From: Toxoplasma gondii ME49
Lineage: Eukaryota > Apicomplexa > Conoidasida > Eucoccidiorida > Sarcocystidae
Direction of reading: 5' to 3'
NCBI RefSeq assembly: GCF_000006565.2
Contig: NC_031468.1
Span: forward strand, 744,001 to 808,000
DNA length: 64,000 bases
Part shown: piece by piece, positions 49,117 through 60,369 of the stretch
Position numbering within the stretch: position 1 is the first letter of the stretch
Layout: the number at the start of each line of letters is the position of its first letter
Program-made: the position numbers and the translations under genes
The notes under the pieces: generated by a model
What the model saw: the letters and a program-made list of their open reading frames with translations, nothing else
The model's database searches: none
Told to the model about the DNA's origin: nothing

Positions 49117-50182
49117 CTAATCCTCCTTCCTTTGCTCCTCGGACTCACTCTCGTCTTCCACTTCTTCCTCCTCTCTCTCTGCGTTGGTTCTGCCACCGTG
49201 AACTTTGTTCTGCCGAAACTGATTTGTATACATCTCGACAATCTGCGTCGATGTCGTCGCCTGTTCGGGGTTCTTGTCTTCTCTGACTCTCAAGAATCGC
49301 GGGAAGCGCAGACCAATACCCTGGAGAAAAGGTAGGAAGGGTGAGAAGGCACACCTCACTTGGAAAACAGCTCATCGAGTAAGCAGGCTCTCACTGCTCT
49401 CATGTACATGCTCACTAAAGCCACACTCAGTATTCTACGTACTTTCTGTCAACTCGACGCAACGCAGACGCGTACAGGACAGGTTACTACTTGGGTGTAG
49501 AGCAGTTCATTCTTGTGTTCTTCTTCCCCGTTATATATATATATGTATATATGGGATACAAGTATCGGAGGGTACACATATGTTAGTAGGCAGCCGTGTC
49601 CTGATACACGTATACCTGCGTGTTTTTATGTGTGTATGCACCGAGTGGAAACTACACTCGTAGAAGAACCGCAATCACTATCATCAGATCACATTCGAGA
49701 GAACCGAACGTTGGCGATGAGGCGGGAGAAAGGCATTTTTGCTTCGTTTCCGATTTAGGGGATGAATGGAGGAAGGTGACGAAAGAGCTGCTGTTGCTCG
49801 ACTCCATAATGCAGTGCCAAGTGAGGAAAAAGATTCAAAACTGCGTGCAAAGAAAGACACTCGACAGAAATGTGGTGGTCGAACGCCACGCACCTTATCA
49901 GGAGACTTTTCTCCGATTCCAGCTGTATGGACAGGGGAAATTGACAAGTCGGCTGCTCGGCACTCCCAAACCTGGCAGGCCTCAAACCACACATCTGCTT
50001 CCTGAAAAAAACAAAGAACACAGTCAACTACCTTGTTATTGAACAAGATTCTGTTAGGAACTTGCCTATGCATATATTAGGTTTCAACGTCGTCCCTCAT
50101 CAGCGACACTGAAGCCCTGACCGCGAAGCCCCTAAAAACATGCATGCTGCTCTTTCTGCATATACACATACATTACATATTC

Positions 50183-50215
<33 letters not shown>

Positions 50216-53200
50216 ATGAGTCTGATGTCTTTACCATTTTCCACACAGATGTCTGCAAACTATTGGCGCAACGGAGTAAGGAAAGTACATCTTCTTCGAA
50301 ACACACACACACAGAACAGTCGTTGTTGCGGATTTGACGTATCACCGTCTTGCACATTCACCTGGCGACTTGCATGTGGACGCAGGAGAGTGCATTTCTA
50401 CGGCTTTCAAATTGAAGATTTTTCACAGTTCTGGATCGCGGAGCCTTTGTACAGAGACAGAATCTACTCCTGACGATGTAGTGAGTGCAGTACGGTGTCT
50501 AGCTAGGCTCTTTATGTGTGGGTTGTCCGCTTCGCGCGGCGCAAATGGTGACTGATTTGCACCAGTGACGAAGGCGTTCTTACAAGCTTCGGAGACACAT
50601 CGTAGTAAGGTTTTTTGTGTGAAATGATGCGGTCACTCAGAGCCTTGTGGTGCTGTTGAAGCGCCTCCTCGCTGAAACCCGTTGCTGCTTTGCAAACGGT
50701 CTGAAACGTTTCATCTGCGGGATTGTACACGGCGAGCAAGTAGGTGCCGAAAGTTCCACTTCGCTTCCCCTGCGACGAAGAGACACATCGGACAGCAGAC
50801 AGCACAGAGTGAAAAAGGTCATGAACTCGCCCCCAACCACCACGGGAGAAGCCCCTAGGGGATGCTGACTTCAACATCCCAGCTCTGTTGATCACACGAT
50901 TCCTCTCAAACCAAGCAAGCATTCAGAAACTGAGCGCGCGTGACGACCTCAGAAGGGCCGTGCGACAGGCGTTTTTCTTGGCGTCTCCTCTCCAATGCTT
51001 GTGCATGAACACCAGCGCAACATGCAGCGTCCTCAGGCGACGCTTGGGGGGACATCTGAAAAGGGCACAACCCGCGCTGTCTCAGAAGTGAGGTTTGCGC
51101 CTGCGCTTCAGGACTGATTATTCTGCACACACCTGCATGCGACTCTGCATGCACACGCGTGAAAGAAAAGCCACCAACGGAAGTTCCACAGAATGGGTCT
51201 CACAGCCAGGAAACGAAAGCGCAGATCTCCACGGTTCCCGAAACAGCTCTACAGAGATGAATGAACACCTGAGCATTCGCATCTGAATACTCTTCAGGAA
51301 ACACCGTCAAATGCGCGTCTCTGCATACGCACAATGCTGCGCGTTTCTGCAGCTCCGCATCTTTGAACGCGATCGAGCTGTCGTCGAGGGGAGGGCACCT
51401 TGCGCAGGGCACCCTCCCTGCAAGAGAGAAACGTACCTTTCCGTAGCACGCACCGATGGGGACGAGATCCACCGAGTCCGTGAGTCCGTCGACATAGTCT
51501 TTCTTCACCTTGAGCCAGTTAAGAGAGCGCTTGGACGGTTCGTAGGTGGCATTTTCTCTGAGAGTTTTGACCATCAACCCCTCGCAGTTGCCTGGCGGAA
51601 ACAACGCGTGGTGATACAGAAGGCAGACTCGAGGTGGGCTAGAGCGCCTCGACCATCACCGACTCCTGGCATAACGTTGGCGGCGTAACGTCGAGGAAAT
51701 CAATTTCGATGCACAGGTGGAAGTAACGAATCCTTATATGGCTTGTGCCGGCCTCCTCTGCGTCCTCAGTTCAAGCTGACGGAGTCCTCTGTTCACAGTT
51801 TCTACCGTTACAATCGGCAGCGTACTGTTCTAAAACTACCCATTCGCAGCTCGTTCGCGCAACGCGACAACCAGACTCTAAAACGGCAGATGTCTGTCCG
51901 CGAACAGCGTCCGGAATGCGGGAGACAGACTCTACAGTTAACGTGCAGCGTTCTCCCCTCTCCCGACGTCTCTCTCTCTCTCTCTTTTTCGCGTTCTGTT
52001 TCTCCCTCGCCTTCTCCTGCTCCTCCTCTCAAACGTACCTTCAATTGCTTCCGTGAGGAAGTCCTCGAAGTCCTGGGCTCCACGGATGTCCTTGTAGGCC
52101 GCCTGTTGGACGAGAGGACTGCGTTCAAAGTCGATGGCTTGCCGCATTTTTTCGCGGCGCGCCTCGAGGGTCTTGCCCAGAAGACACTCGCCGTTCAGGC
52201 GCATGCAGTCAAAGAGGAAGAGCGCCACACGCACTTCGATGCCGTCTTTTTCGACGCCCTTTCGCTTCCTCCTTGTGAGAGTCTGGAAGGGGAGAATCGT
52301 CCGGTTCTCCTCGTCGTAAGCCACCACCTCCCCATCGAGAATGCACTCCTCCGTGGTCGGTTGGAGAGAGGCGAGAAACATGTCGATGACGTCGGGATAC
52401 TTTTGCGTGATCTCCTCCAAGTTGCGACTGAACAACCGCACGCGAGTCGGAGAGATCTTCCGCAGCGGCCCACAGGCAGAAGACGCAGACGCCGGTGGAG
52501 AGGAAGAGGCAGAAGCGCCTGCCGAGGAAGAAGCAGAAGCGCCTGCCGAGGAAGAAGCAGAAGCGCCTGTTGAGGAAGGACACAGCCCCGGGGTTCGTTT
52601 CGCCGCTTGTTCGCTGACTAGGTGAAGCTGAATGCGTTCGCCGTCGTACTTGAATTCGCACGTAAATTCGGTCTGCTTCAGTCGCTCCATAACTTCCTCG
52701 AATCCGCGCGTCGGCCGAGCCAACATGGGCTGCAAGGGAATTCCGGGTGTCGCTACGCAGAGCGACGAAAGTGCCTCGGCGTCTGCCCCCTGGAGCAGAT
52801 GCCCCACCACAACCTCCACATTTGGAACTTCGCACAGAGCTCGACGGACGCTCTGCTCCATCCGCGACAGGTGAGACTCCAGCTCGACCGCGCTCATCGA
52901 AGAAGGCAACGGAGCAGAAGACGAAGAAGACGAGGAAGACGAGGAAGAAGACGAGGAAGAAGACGAGGAAGGAGACGAGGAAGGAGAGGAAGGAGACGAG
53001 GAAGGATCTTTGCTGGTTTCTTCTGGGGAAGGAACGTAGCGGCGTGTGTCACCGATGGCAGGGCGTCCGTTGCGGGCGTTATGCGTGAGGAAGCATGCAA
53101 AGGCAAGTGCCTGAAAAAGAGAGCTCAGCGGAATTGAGGAACAGTTCTTGCGACTTGTGTTCTTCGCATTTGAACCACTATTTCCCCCCGACACCGCCCG

Positions 53201-54721
53201 TCTTTTCTGTCCTCGAACCCCAGCTGTCGCGCTGTTCAGGTTCCGTATCGCACACCAGTCTGTCTGCGTGTGTTTGTCTAAGCATGCCGACAGAAACGCC
53301 TCTGGATGCCAAAGGAAATGGAAGCTTTTTCACAGGGAAGCTGGAGCAATGGAAGCGCCATTTCGCCTGCGTTATCGGATCTACGCATCTGCACACATAC
53401 ACCATTTATGCACACAGTAGACGCACACGCTGCGAAAGCTGCCGCGCGAACCAAAGACGAATTGTTTCGGCGCAGGTGCATCCTGGAACCGGGACTTCAT
53501 ACCTGATAAACTGTCGCAGTGGAGGCGCCAGTGCGCATTCTTTGTTGAAGAAAGCGAATGATGTACTTTGGCTCCGATCCCTTTCCTCCGACGAGCAGAC
53601 GCTTCAGCAACTCGCGTTTATGCACCTGGCTGTCCTTCCCAGCACACTGGCTGATCGCCTTCACCTGGTCGAAGACGCCGTCAATCGTGAGGCGAGGAGG
53701 AGGGAAGAGAGTCCGCGTCTTGCATGAACTCTGCTCCGCAATCTTCCCCAAGTCCTCAATGTGTTGCAACTCTAAAAAGAGTCGACATATGCGCAACAGC
53801 GAAGCTGGTTTGACCGCTGAGTCGCCTCTGTTCCGCCCGTCTGTGCGTCGCGTTTCTCTGCCGCCATTGTCTGTCTCCACTCAACTTTGTGTGCTGTCTA
53901 CAGTTTCTCTCTTAATTTTGCCTTTCTGTTCTGCTTCCCCCACCGTTCGCCGTCGGCCGTGTTCTCCCAAGATGACGAGAGAGATCCCTTGCTGGCGACG
54001 GTGCTTGTTTTTATAGGGATGCCGCCGACGGCTCCCTGTGCGGCCTTTCGTCTTTTTTTTCTTTCCAGTTCCTCGCGTCGTTCGTCCACAGTCTTACCTT
54101 TTTTCAGATGCGCTTCTGTGCGTCCGTAGGTCTCTGCCATCGCCCTGAGGATCAGCGACTCTCCGACGCCGACTTCCTGCCCCAGGTAGTCGGGCGCCAC
54201 TTTGTTGAGGCAAATGTAGATCGCTTTGTGGAGCGTCTTGGGCGCGTAGAAAAGCAAAAGGCGAAACAGATTCGTTAGCACAACTGTCTGCTTCTTGTTG
54301 CTGCCTGTCCCGCTCGCCTTCATCTGTTCGATCTTATCGAATGCGTTCACGAGTGCCTCGAAGCTGAAAAGGGCAACCAGAAAGACACCCCACAAAACGC
54401 GCTCACAAAACGCTCTGCACTCTCCACGGTTTTACGCCGCTCCATGGAGAGATGGCGAGTGCAGGTCCAGTGCAGGAAAACGCGCGCAGGTTGACACAGG
54501 GTCGAGAGAAGCTTCCGCCAGCGCAGACGAAAGCGATGCAGCACACAACTGTTGGATGCGTCTGCCCAGGCAGAGGAACGGGAAGACGGTCACATCGAGG
54601 CGAAGTCTCTCCATGCATGTACACACACCTACACCAATCGCGTGTACAACCACACCTCCTGTTCCCTAAACATATAAATACATGTAAGTATGTATCTACA
54701 TATACATATAAATATATATAT

Positions 54722-54752
<31 letters not shown>

Positions 54753-57700
54753 AATACGTTTTTGAACAGGACTCGATTTTCTTTGTGCGAACATGGAGAC
54801 CCTTTCGCAATCTCCAACGGGTGTGGACATTGCGGAGAACACTAGCGGATTTTCCGACAGCTCTGTTTGCGTCGGCTAAGTCTCGAGGACTCTTGGCCTG
54901 TGGCCACAGACTCTGGCGAAACCGCGAAGATTTCACTCGATCAGCGAGGCAGCAGGAATCCCGAATGCGCGTCATCTGAACAGACTGGCAAGCTCCCGTC
55001 TTCCACGGAAAACCTGCAAGTCGCCTTACAGAATGGGGGGTGAGTCGTCGACAGGTTCCTTCTTCGAGGAACGCTCCGACTTCTTGGCAGAGACGCTCGC
55101 GAGGGGAACAGCCGCAGGGTCGAAGAGAGGCGAGGAGAGGTCGGCGGAAGAGTCCTTCCCCAAGACACGCACGGCAAAGAGTGTGCCAGTTTTCAGCTGT
55201 TCGTCGTCCTCGGATTTCTTCTTCCTCGTCGTGCTCTTCTTCTCTTGGGGAGCCTCGCGCTTCTTCTCCTTCCTCGTTTCCTCGTTCGCGGTCTCCTCTC
55301 GCGACTCTCCTTTGCGCTCTGCAAGCGCTTCCAGAACGGACTTCTTGGCCTTGCTGGCTTCGTGGCGCCCCTCGTCCTCGGACATCGAGCCGGCGGCCGC
55401 GTCCTCGCTGTCGGAGAAGAGCGCTGCTTTCCTCTTCTCAGAGCCAGGCGATCGCTTCTTCTTCTGTAGCATCTCCAACGCACGACGCCCAGCCGCAGAC
55501 GACGCCGACACTAAAAGCAAAAACAAAAAACAGGCAGGCGCGCGAGGTGCAGGGGAGGTGAGGAAAGGGGAAGAGCCGCGACGCAGGAGAGAAGGCGCAG
55601 AAGACAGAGCGCGGCTGTCGGACGACGAGGCGTCCAGTCTCAACTGAATGGAGGAAAGTTTTCGACTTGTCGGCTGAACGAGAAAACCAGACCCTCGGCG
55701 AGGGAAGGAAGGCGAGGAAACGACGAAGAAGTGAGCCATCTGGAAACATGACCGGCGAACGCGACCAAGGGCGCAAAGGAGACGACAAGAGCAGCTTGAC
55801 ACCTCAGACGCAGTGAGACAAGGTCCGGGAGAGAGAGAGAAGACGCGCGAAAACAAGAAAGAAGACAAGAGCGAAGTTGAACAAGAAGAAAGAGGAGCAG
55901 AAAAAGGGAGAGCAAGGGAACGGGGGCATCAGACGACAAGACAGAGCCGCGGAATAAAACTGCGACGGAGAAAGAAACAAAATGACGTAGAGGCAGCATT
56001 GCAGGTTTCTGGATTCTCGTTGGAATCTGGAAGGACTTTGCCTCTTCACGACAGTTCTTTTTTCGTACTGCTTCGCAAGTGAAAAGACTACAAGCGATCA
56101 AGAGAAGAAGTGCTCAGAGTTTGACTCAAACGGTTTTTTCTTGATAGGAAGGCAAATCGACAGCAGACAGCAGCGAGTTCGCAGGACGGACTCGCAGTCA
56201 CCTGCGCCTCCAGCTGCTGTTCGAATCTGTGTATCTGTCCGGCTGCTCTCCCCCCGCCCAGGAAGAGCCTTCTTCTGTGAAGCCTGAAAGCAATTAATGT
56301 TTGGCCTTCTCTGCAGCGCGCGAACCTTTCTTTACATCCCCTCGGGGGTGCGACGCATCGCGAGACGACGCCACTGAAGAGTCAGAGTCGATCGACTCTC
56401 GGTCGCTGACTGCCTCGCTGACAGGGTCATCCTCGGCGTCTGCGCAGATTCACAGGAAAGGCAGTAAGTTGACGAGAACAAAGACGCGCGAAATAACGCG
56501 AAGAAGAAGTTCGCCACAGAGCGTTCGTTCTTCGCTAGTCAACTTGCGCGCCACCACGGAGCGCCTGGCACGCAACGACGGAGAAAGTCGGAGTGAAGCC
56601 CTCTCCACCATCAGCCTCTCTTTACTTCCGTGACTTGAACGCGAGCGGCATGAAACCGAGAGCGAGAGCTGTCCAGAGCGAAAAGGCGCATTACCTTCGT
56701 TTGTGTGTGTGTGGCGGTCTGCCTGCGCCTCAGCGTGGACGCCCGTTTCGACGTTTTCTGTCGCTGCGTTCGACTGGCCATTGCCTTCGTTGACGTCGTT
56801 TTCCGCGTCTCTCTCGAGTTCTTTCCTCAGCCGTCCTCTGCGCCTCCCGTCGCTGCCGATCACCTCCGGCGCGTCTTCCACCAGGCAAGCCTCTTGGTCC
56901 TTCAGGCTCGCGACCGCCTCTCTTCTGGCGTCTTCCTGAGGGACTTCAGCGCGTTCTGTCTCCTCGCGCTCGCAGCCGCCTTCTCTTCTTTTCTTGGCCG
57001 ACGGAGAGAAAGCAGCGGCGCTCGCCGGCAACTGCCGCTTTCGCAGGGGCACCGCACTCTCCTCTGGAGCAAGGCCTGCAAGCAGATTCGCCGTCGCGTC
57101 TGCTCTCGAGTCTCCAGTCTTCGTGGACGACGGCGCGCGGGTGTCGTCCTTGCGGCTGAGAAAACTCCTGCAGAGAGGGAAATCGAGGCGCGAAGACGCA
57201 AACGCCATGTCGACAGCAACGGGGAGGAGCTGCGTTGCATGCGGGCCGAGACACACAGAGGGAGAAGGAGACAGGCAGAGAGTGGCGGCGGAACTGAACG
57301 CGCAAGTCACCGGGGAAAATCGCAGAGAGACTGAGGCACGAAGGAGACAGAAAAACAAAGTGCCTCAGAGACCGCGGACGGCCGGAACGCGTACAAACGA
57401 GGACAGAAGACAGCAGCGCGGGGAGAAGGCGGGGGCTGAACGCCAGCGAGAGGAGACTTCTTCGAAAAAAACAGTTGACTGAAGGAGTGACTTCACCTCG
57501 CAGTTTTTCACTGAACCTCGAATTCGAAGCCTACAGAACGCCATGCAGGGACTGGGGCGGTCCTCTTTGGGTCGGCAGTGCTGTCTCTCGAGACGGGCAG
57601 GCCGCGCCACTCGCAAGGGCGGCTTCGATCCACACTGAAGACGCGCTTCGATCCACACTGAAGACGCGCTTCGATCCACACTGAAGACGCGCTTCGATCC

Positions 57701-57871
57701 ACACTGAAGACGGGCTCGCGACGCAGACGGCAAACGAGAAGCAGTTACCTCGAAGAGAGCCTGGCCTCTGAACTGCGGGGTCGCAGGAACCAGACGAGCA
57801 GCCGAGAGGAACGGCGACACTTACAGAATGGAGGTTTGCTTCTTTGCGGGGACGGCCGCAGCCTTCTTCAT
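49117..57871 (-). CDS. LIG1: ATP-dependent DNA ligase I (10 exons, 1086 aa)
   Basis: Seals nicks in nuclear DNA during replication and repair. Exons, 5' to 3' on the minus strand: 57871-57825, 57167-56695, 55510-55030, 54363-54098, 53771-53503, 53110-52039, 51591-51437, 50769-50584, 50001-49894, 49320-49117. All are GT-AG and the phases close. The N-terminus carries a PIP-box-like QTSILSFL (12-19), formed across the exon 1/2 junction. A disordered Lys/Glu-rich region follows to about 330. The ligase DNA-binding domain ([14 protein letters not shown] onwards) spans about 334-600. Adenylation motif I is KYDGER (Lys666 would carry AMP), then [37 protein letters not shown] and the OB domain ending [20 protein letters not shown]. 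The tail is acidic. Two coccidian-style inserts are present: a poly-Ser run before motif I and an Ala/Ser repeat just after it. Start ATG 57871 is chosen because the PIP box follows; see the upstream in-frame extension. Confidence 0.95.
50183..50217. repeat. (TA)n array in DNA ligase intron 8
   Basis: About 22 bp of perfect TA with a TATG interruption, between ligase exons 8 and 9. Confidence 0.85.
52497..52580 (-). repeat. 24-bp tandem repeat in ligase coding sequence
   Basis: About three and a half in-frame copies of a 24-bp unit encode a [12 protein letters not shown] octapeptide repeat. They lie just downstream of adenylation motif I, inside the nucleotidyltransferase domain. The copies are nearly identical at DNA level, which suggests recent expansion and possible length polymorphism. 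Confidence 0.9.
52917..53007 (-). repeat. Poly-Ser coding tract in DNA ligase
   Basis: GAA/GAC/GAG triplets on the plus strand read as a long Ser run with interspersed Pro on the coding strand. It sits between the early and late parts of the DNA-binding domain. The tract is low complexity and probably a surface loop. Confidence 0.85.
54709..54753. repeat. (TA)n array in DNA ligase intron 3
   Basis: TA runs interrupted by AAATATAAA, about 350 bp upstream (coding sense: 280 bp downstream of the exon 3 donor) of ligase exon 4. Confidence 0.85.
57623..57714. repeat. Four-copy 23-bp tandem repeat in ligase intron 1
   Basis: Four head-to-tail copies of CTTCGATCCACACTGAAGAC plus GCG, starting at 57623, 57646, 57669 and 57692. 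The first three are identical and the last ends GGG. It lies wholly within the 657-bp intron between ligase exons 1 and 2. Confidence 0.9.
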
Positions 57872-58516
57872 GGTGATGGCGGGGCGGAGAGGAGACAAGC
57901 GACGCGAAGAAGAAGAGGAAGAAGAAGAAGGGGATTCGCAGAGCCGCACAGCGGGTGCAGATTGGGAGGAGGTGTGGAGGGGAGCGGGGAAGGGCGAGAG
58001 GAGGAAGGACGGACGTCGAGGAGCCAGAAGAGCGCTGGACGGCAAGGAGGCAGGCGTCGACGCGAAGGGAACAGCGCGAGAAGAAACGCGGCCGACGAGA
58101 GGATTCGCTGGGACTTCGAAAGCAGGAACGGGGAGTGCAGCAGCCGGGAGAGGGGGAGAAGTCAACAGGACAACGACGGACGAGAAGAGGAAGAAATAGA
58201 GCCGGCGGCGGATTGACGCCGTCGTTCTTCTTCGGCGACGCAGTTGTTTCTCGGAAGGCTGCAAGAAAGTCCGAAAGAGGCCGGGCAAGCCGTAGGCGAC
58301 CCGGAGACTGTCGTGGAGACTGGAGAGACGAGAGGGAGGAAGTGAGGCAGCTCGAAGAAAGGGAGCTGTCGAGGTTAAGACGACGCCAATCCAAGCAGCA
58401 AGGAAGAACGCGAGCAGAGAGGGCACCAAAGACAGTGGACAGGCGAGAAAAAGAAAGAAGAGAAGGCAGAGACCGTCAGGGAGAAGAAGAGAGGAAGAAG
58501 AGCTGTTTCCGGTCAT
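57872..58516 (-). other. In-frame upstream extension of DNA ligase I (possible organelle-targeting leader)
   Basis: Upstream of the chosen ligase ATG the same frame stays open to an ATG at 58516, which would add 215 residues. That extension starts MTGNSSSSSLLLPDG, followed by a strongly hydrophobic stretch (LCLLFFLFLACPLSL and beyond). After that comes Arg/Ser/Pro/Ala-rich sequence with very few acidic residues. This is the layout of a bipartite apicoplast leader. However, C/T-rich leaders give Leu/Ser/Pro/Phe-rich readings in any frame, and a second frame (57531-58394) is also open here, so it may simply be 5' UTR. Confidence 0.3.
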
Positions 58517-60369
58517 CAGCTCTCGCGATGGCTTGCGTCGAAGATGCTCTGCAAGACATGCACGCCGTTTGACGAGCAGCGACACCGGCGACCTTCGCTC
58601 TTTGATTGTGTGTAGAGGATTTCCCTCGACTCGCGTTTCTTCTCTTTCCTCTACTGGGTCGCTTGCTTTGCTTCTCTCTCCCCCCCCGCTGAGAGAACAT
58701 GCTGGACACAGTGTGTGGTGTGTGCGGTCGCAGAGCTGCCCGCGAGGAGGTCAGCCTCTCCGTTTTCCTCTTGATCGCCTGCAGCTCTCGCTTCGGAGTT
58801 GTCTCGCTTTCGCGCGAACCTGCAGGAACTTCAGCCGACAAAGTACGCAAGAGAGAAGGCGCAGCGGCTGCTGTTGTTTCCTCCTCAGAGCGAGCAGCGC
58901 TTGTCTTCATCAGCGCCCCCCTGTGTTCGCGGCGTTCCTCTGCAAAACTCCACACACACCACCCGCCGAAGGAGAGTGCTAGCGCGCGCAGGCGCGGATG
59001 CTAGAAGGCGAAGCGAGAGGGAGATGAAAAAAAGCCTCACAAGCAAGCCGGCACACAGCGGCAGTGCCGGAAGAAGACGAGAGGAAGAAACGAAGAGAAA
59101 CTTGGAGAAAAAGGAGGCAGAAGACAGTGAAAACGCGAGACGCGACGGCTGTCGCGGCCAAAAGTTTTTCCACCCTCCCTCCTGTTCTTGTATATATGCC
59201 GACAGAGCGCTGGCAGCGCTGCAGACCTGCTGCCTTCTCTTCTTTCTCAGGTAAATTCGCCGTCGTCGTCTTTGCATCTGAGAGGCATGTGCCTGTTTTT
59301 TGTTCAGAGCGTCAATCTGCTGCTCCCGAGTGCCGCGAAAGCTGAGAACAGGACAAAGCGAAGCGGAGTGAGGTCGCTTCTCTCTGCGGCAGATTCTTTC
59401 AACGGAGAGGCAAGCTTTTTCCGCGGCGGTTGCGGCTCGGCCGCTCTCGACATCGCGAGGAGGCAGCGACGCCAGCATCACGTTTCAGCTCTTTTCAGAA
59501 GATAGTTCTGCCTTCCCTTTCCCTTGTTCGTCGGAGAAGGAGGACGCAGAGAGAGAGGCGAGATGGAGAACGGGCGTCTGGCGAACCTATTTCTGAGTTG
59601 TGTGGCTGCGGTCAATAGAAGAATTTGTGACGGCGAAGACGCGAGCGTTGTGCCTCTCGTCAACTGAAAACTCGAAACGGGGGAAAAGGCTCTCCGGAAA
59701 CTCGGGTCGTCTTCGGTTCTCTTGACGTCTTCTTTTCATCTTGCGGGGACGACGGGGATTTTCTCCGTCTCTCTTTTCGTTTGTTTCACCTGTCTCTCTC
59801 GCTCTCGTACGAGCCTCTCGCCCTCTCGCAACAGCGTGCAGCCTTTTCAAGCGTTTTCCTTCTTTTCTTCCCCCCATCGATGCTAAATGACCTTCCCCCA
59901 TCTGAAAATACATATATATATTATATGTAGGTTTAGGTGAATATCTTTTTGTGTACGTCGCCTGGTCAGGGAGAGGAGTGAAGAGAGGTTTCTGCCTCTG
60001 TCTCTCTGTTCTGTGAGGCTGCGTCCCTCTTTCCTCTTTGCTTCTCTAAAGGTGTGTCTGAGCTCTCTCCTCTCGCTGCCCCAGAGGGTGTATCCCTTCT
60101 GCGCCTTTCTCCCTGAACCTACAGTCTGTTTGTCGCGCTCCTTCCTTCGTCGCAAGTGGGCGGTCCGCGCGCTTTGCTCGCCGGTGCGACTTCATCGTTT
60201 TCAGACGGAAGGACGCCAGTGTCGATCGACGAAGGAAAGCGGGAGCTCCAGCTTCTCTGTGCCGCTTCACTTCGCCGTTCCCTCCGGTGCCCTTTCTTCT
60301 TCTGCGCTTTTCTTTCGCGCGCGTCCGCCACCCGCGGCTCCTCCCGCCTGCCTTCTTCGCGCAGTGAGG
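57872..60369. other. Divergent intergenic region between DNA ligase I (-) and V-ATPase H (+)
   Basis: About 2.5 kb between divergent start codons, containing both promoters. Base composition is strongly strand-skewed. Purine-rich on the plus strand near 57890-58500 means pyrimidine-rich on the ligase sense strand, and C/T-rich tracts near 59700-60360 precede the V-ATPase gene. A small TA-rich patch lies at 59911-59926. ORFs of 100-200 codons at 58533-59505 are overlapping and unrecognised. Confidence 0.5.

Noticed and set aside
57531..58394. 287-codon minus ORF with repeated segments
   Set aside because: The repeats come from the 23-bp minisatellite in ligase intron 1 and the frame differs from the ligase frame.
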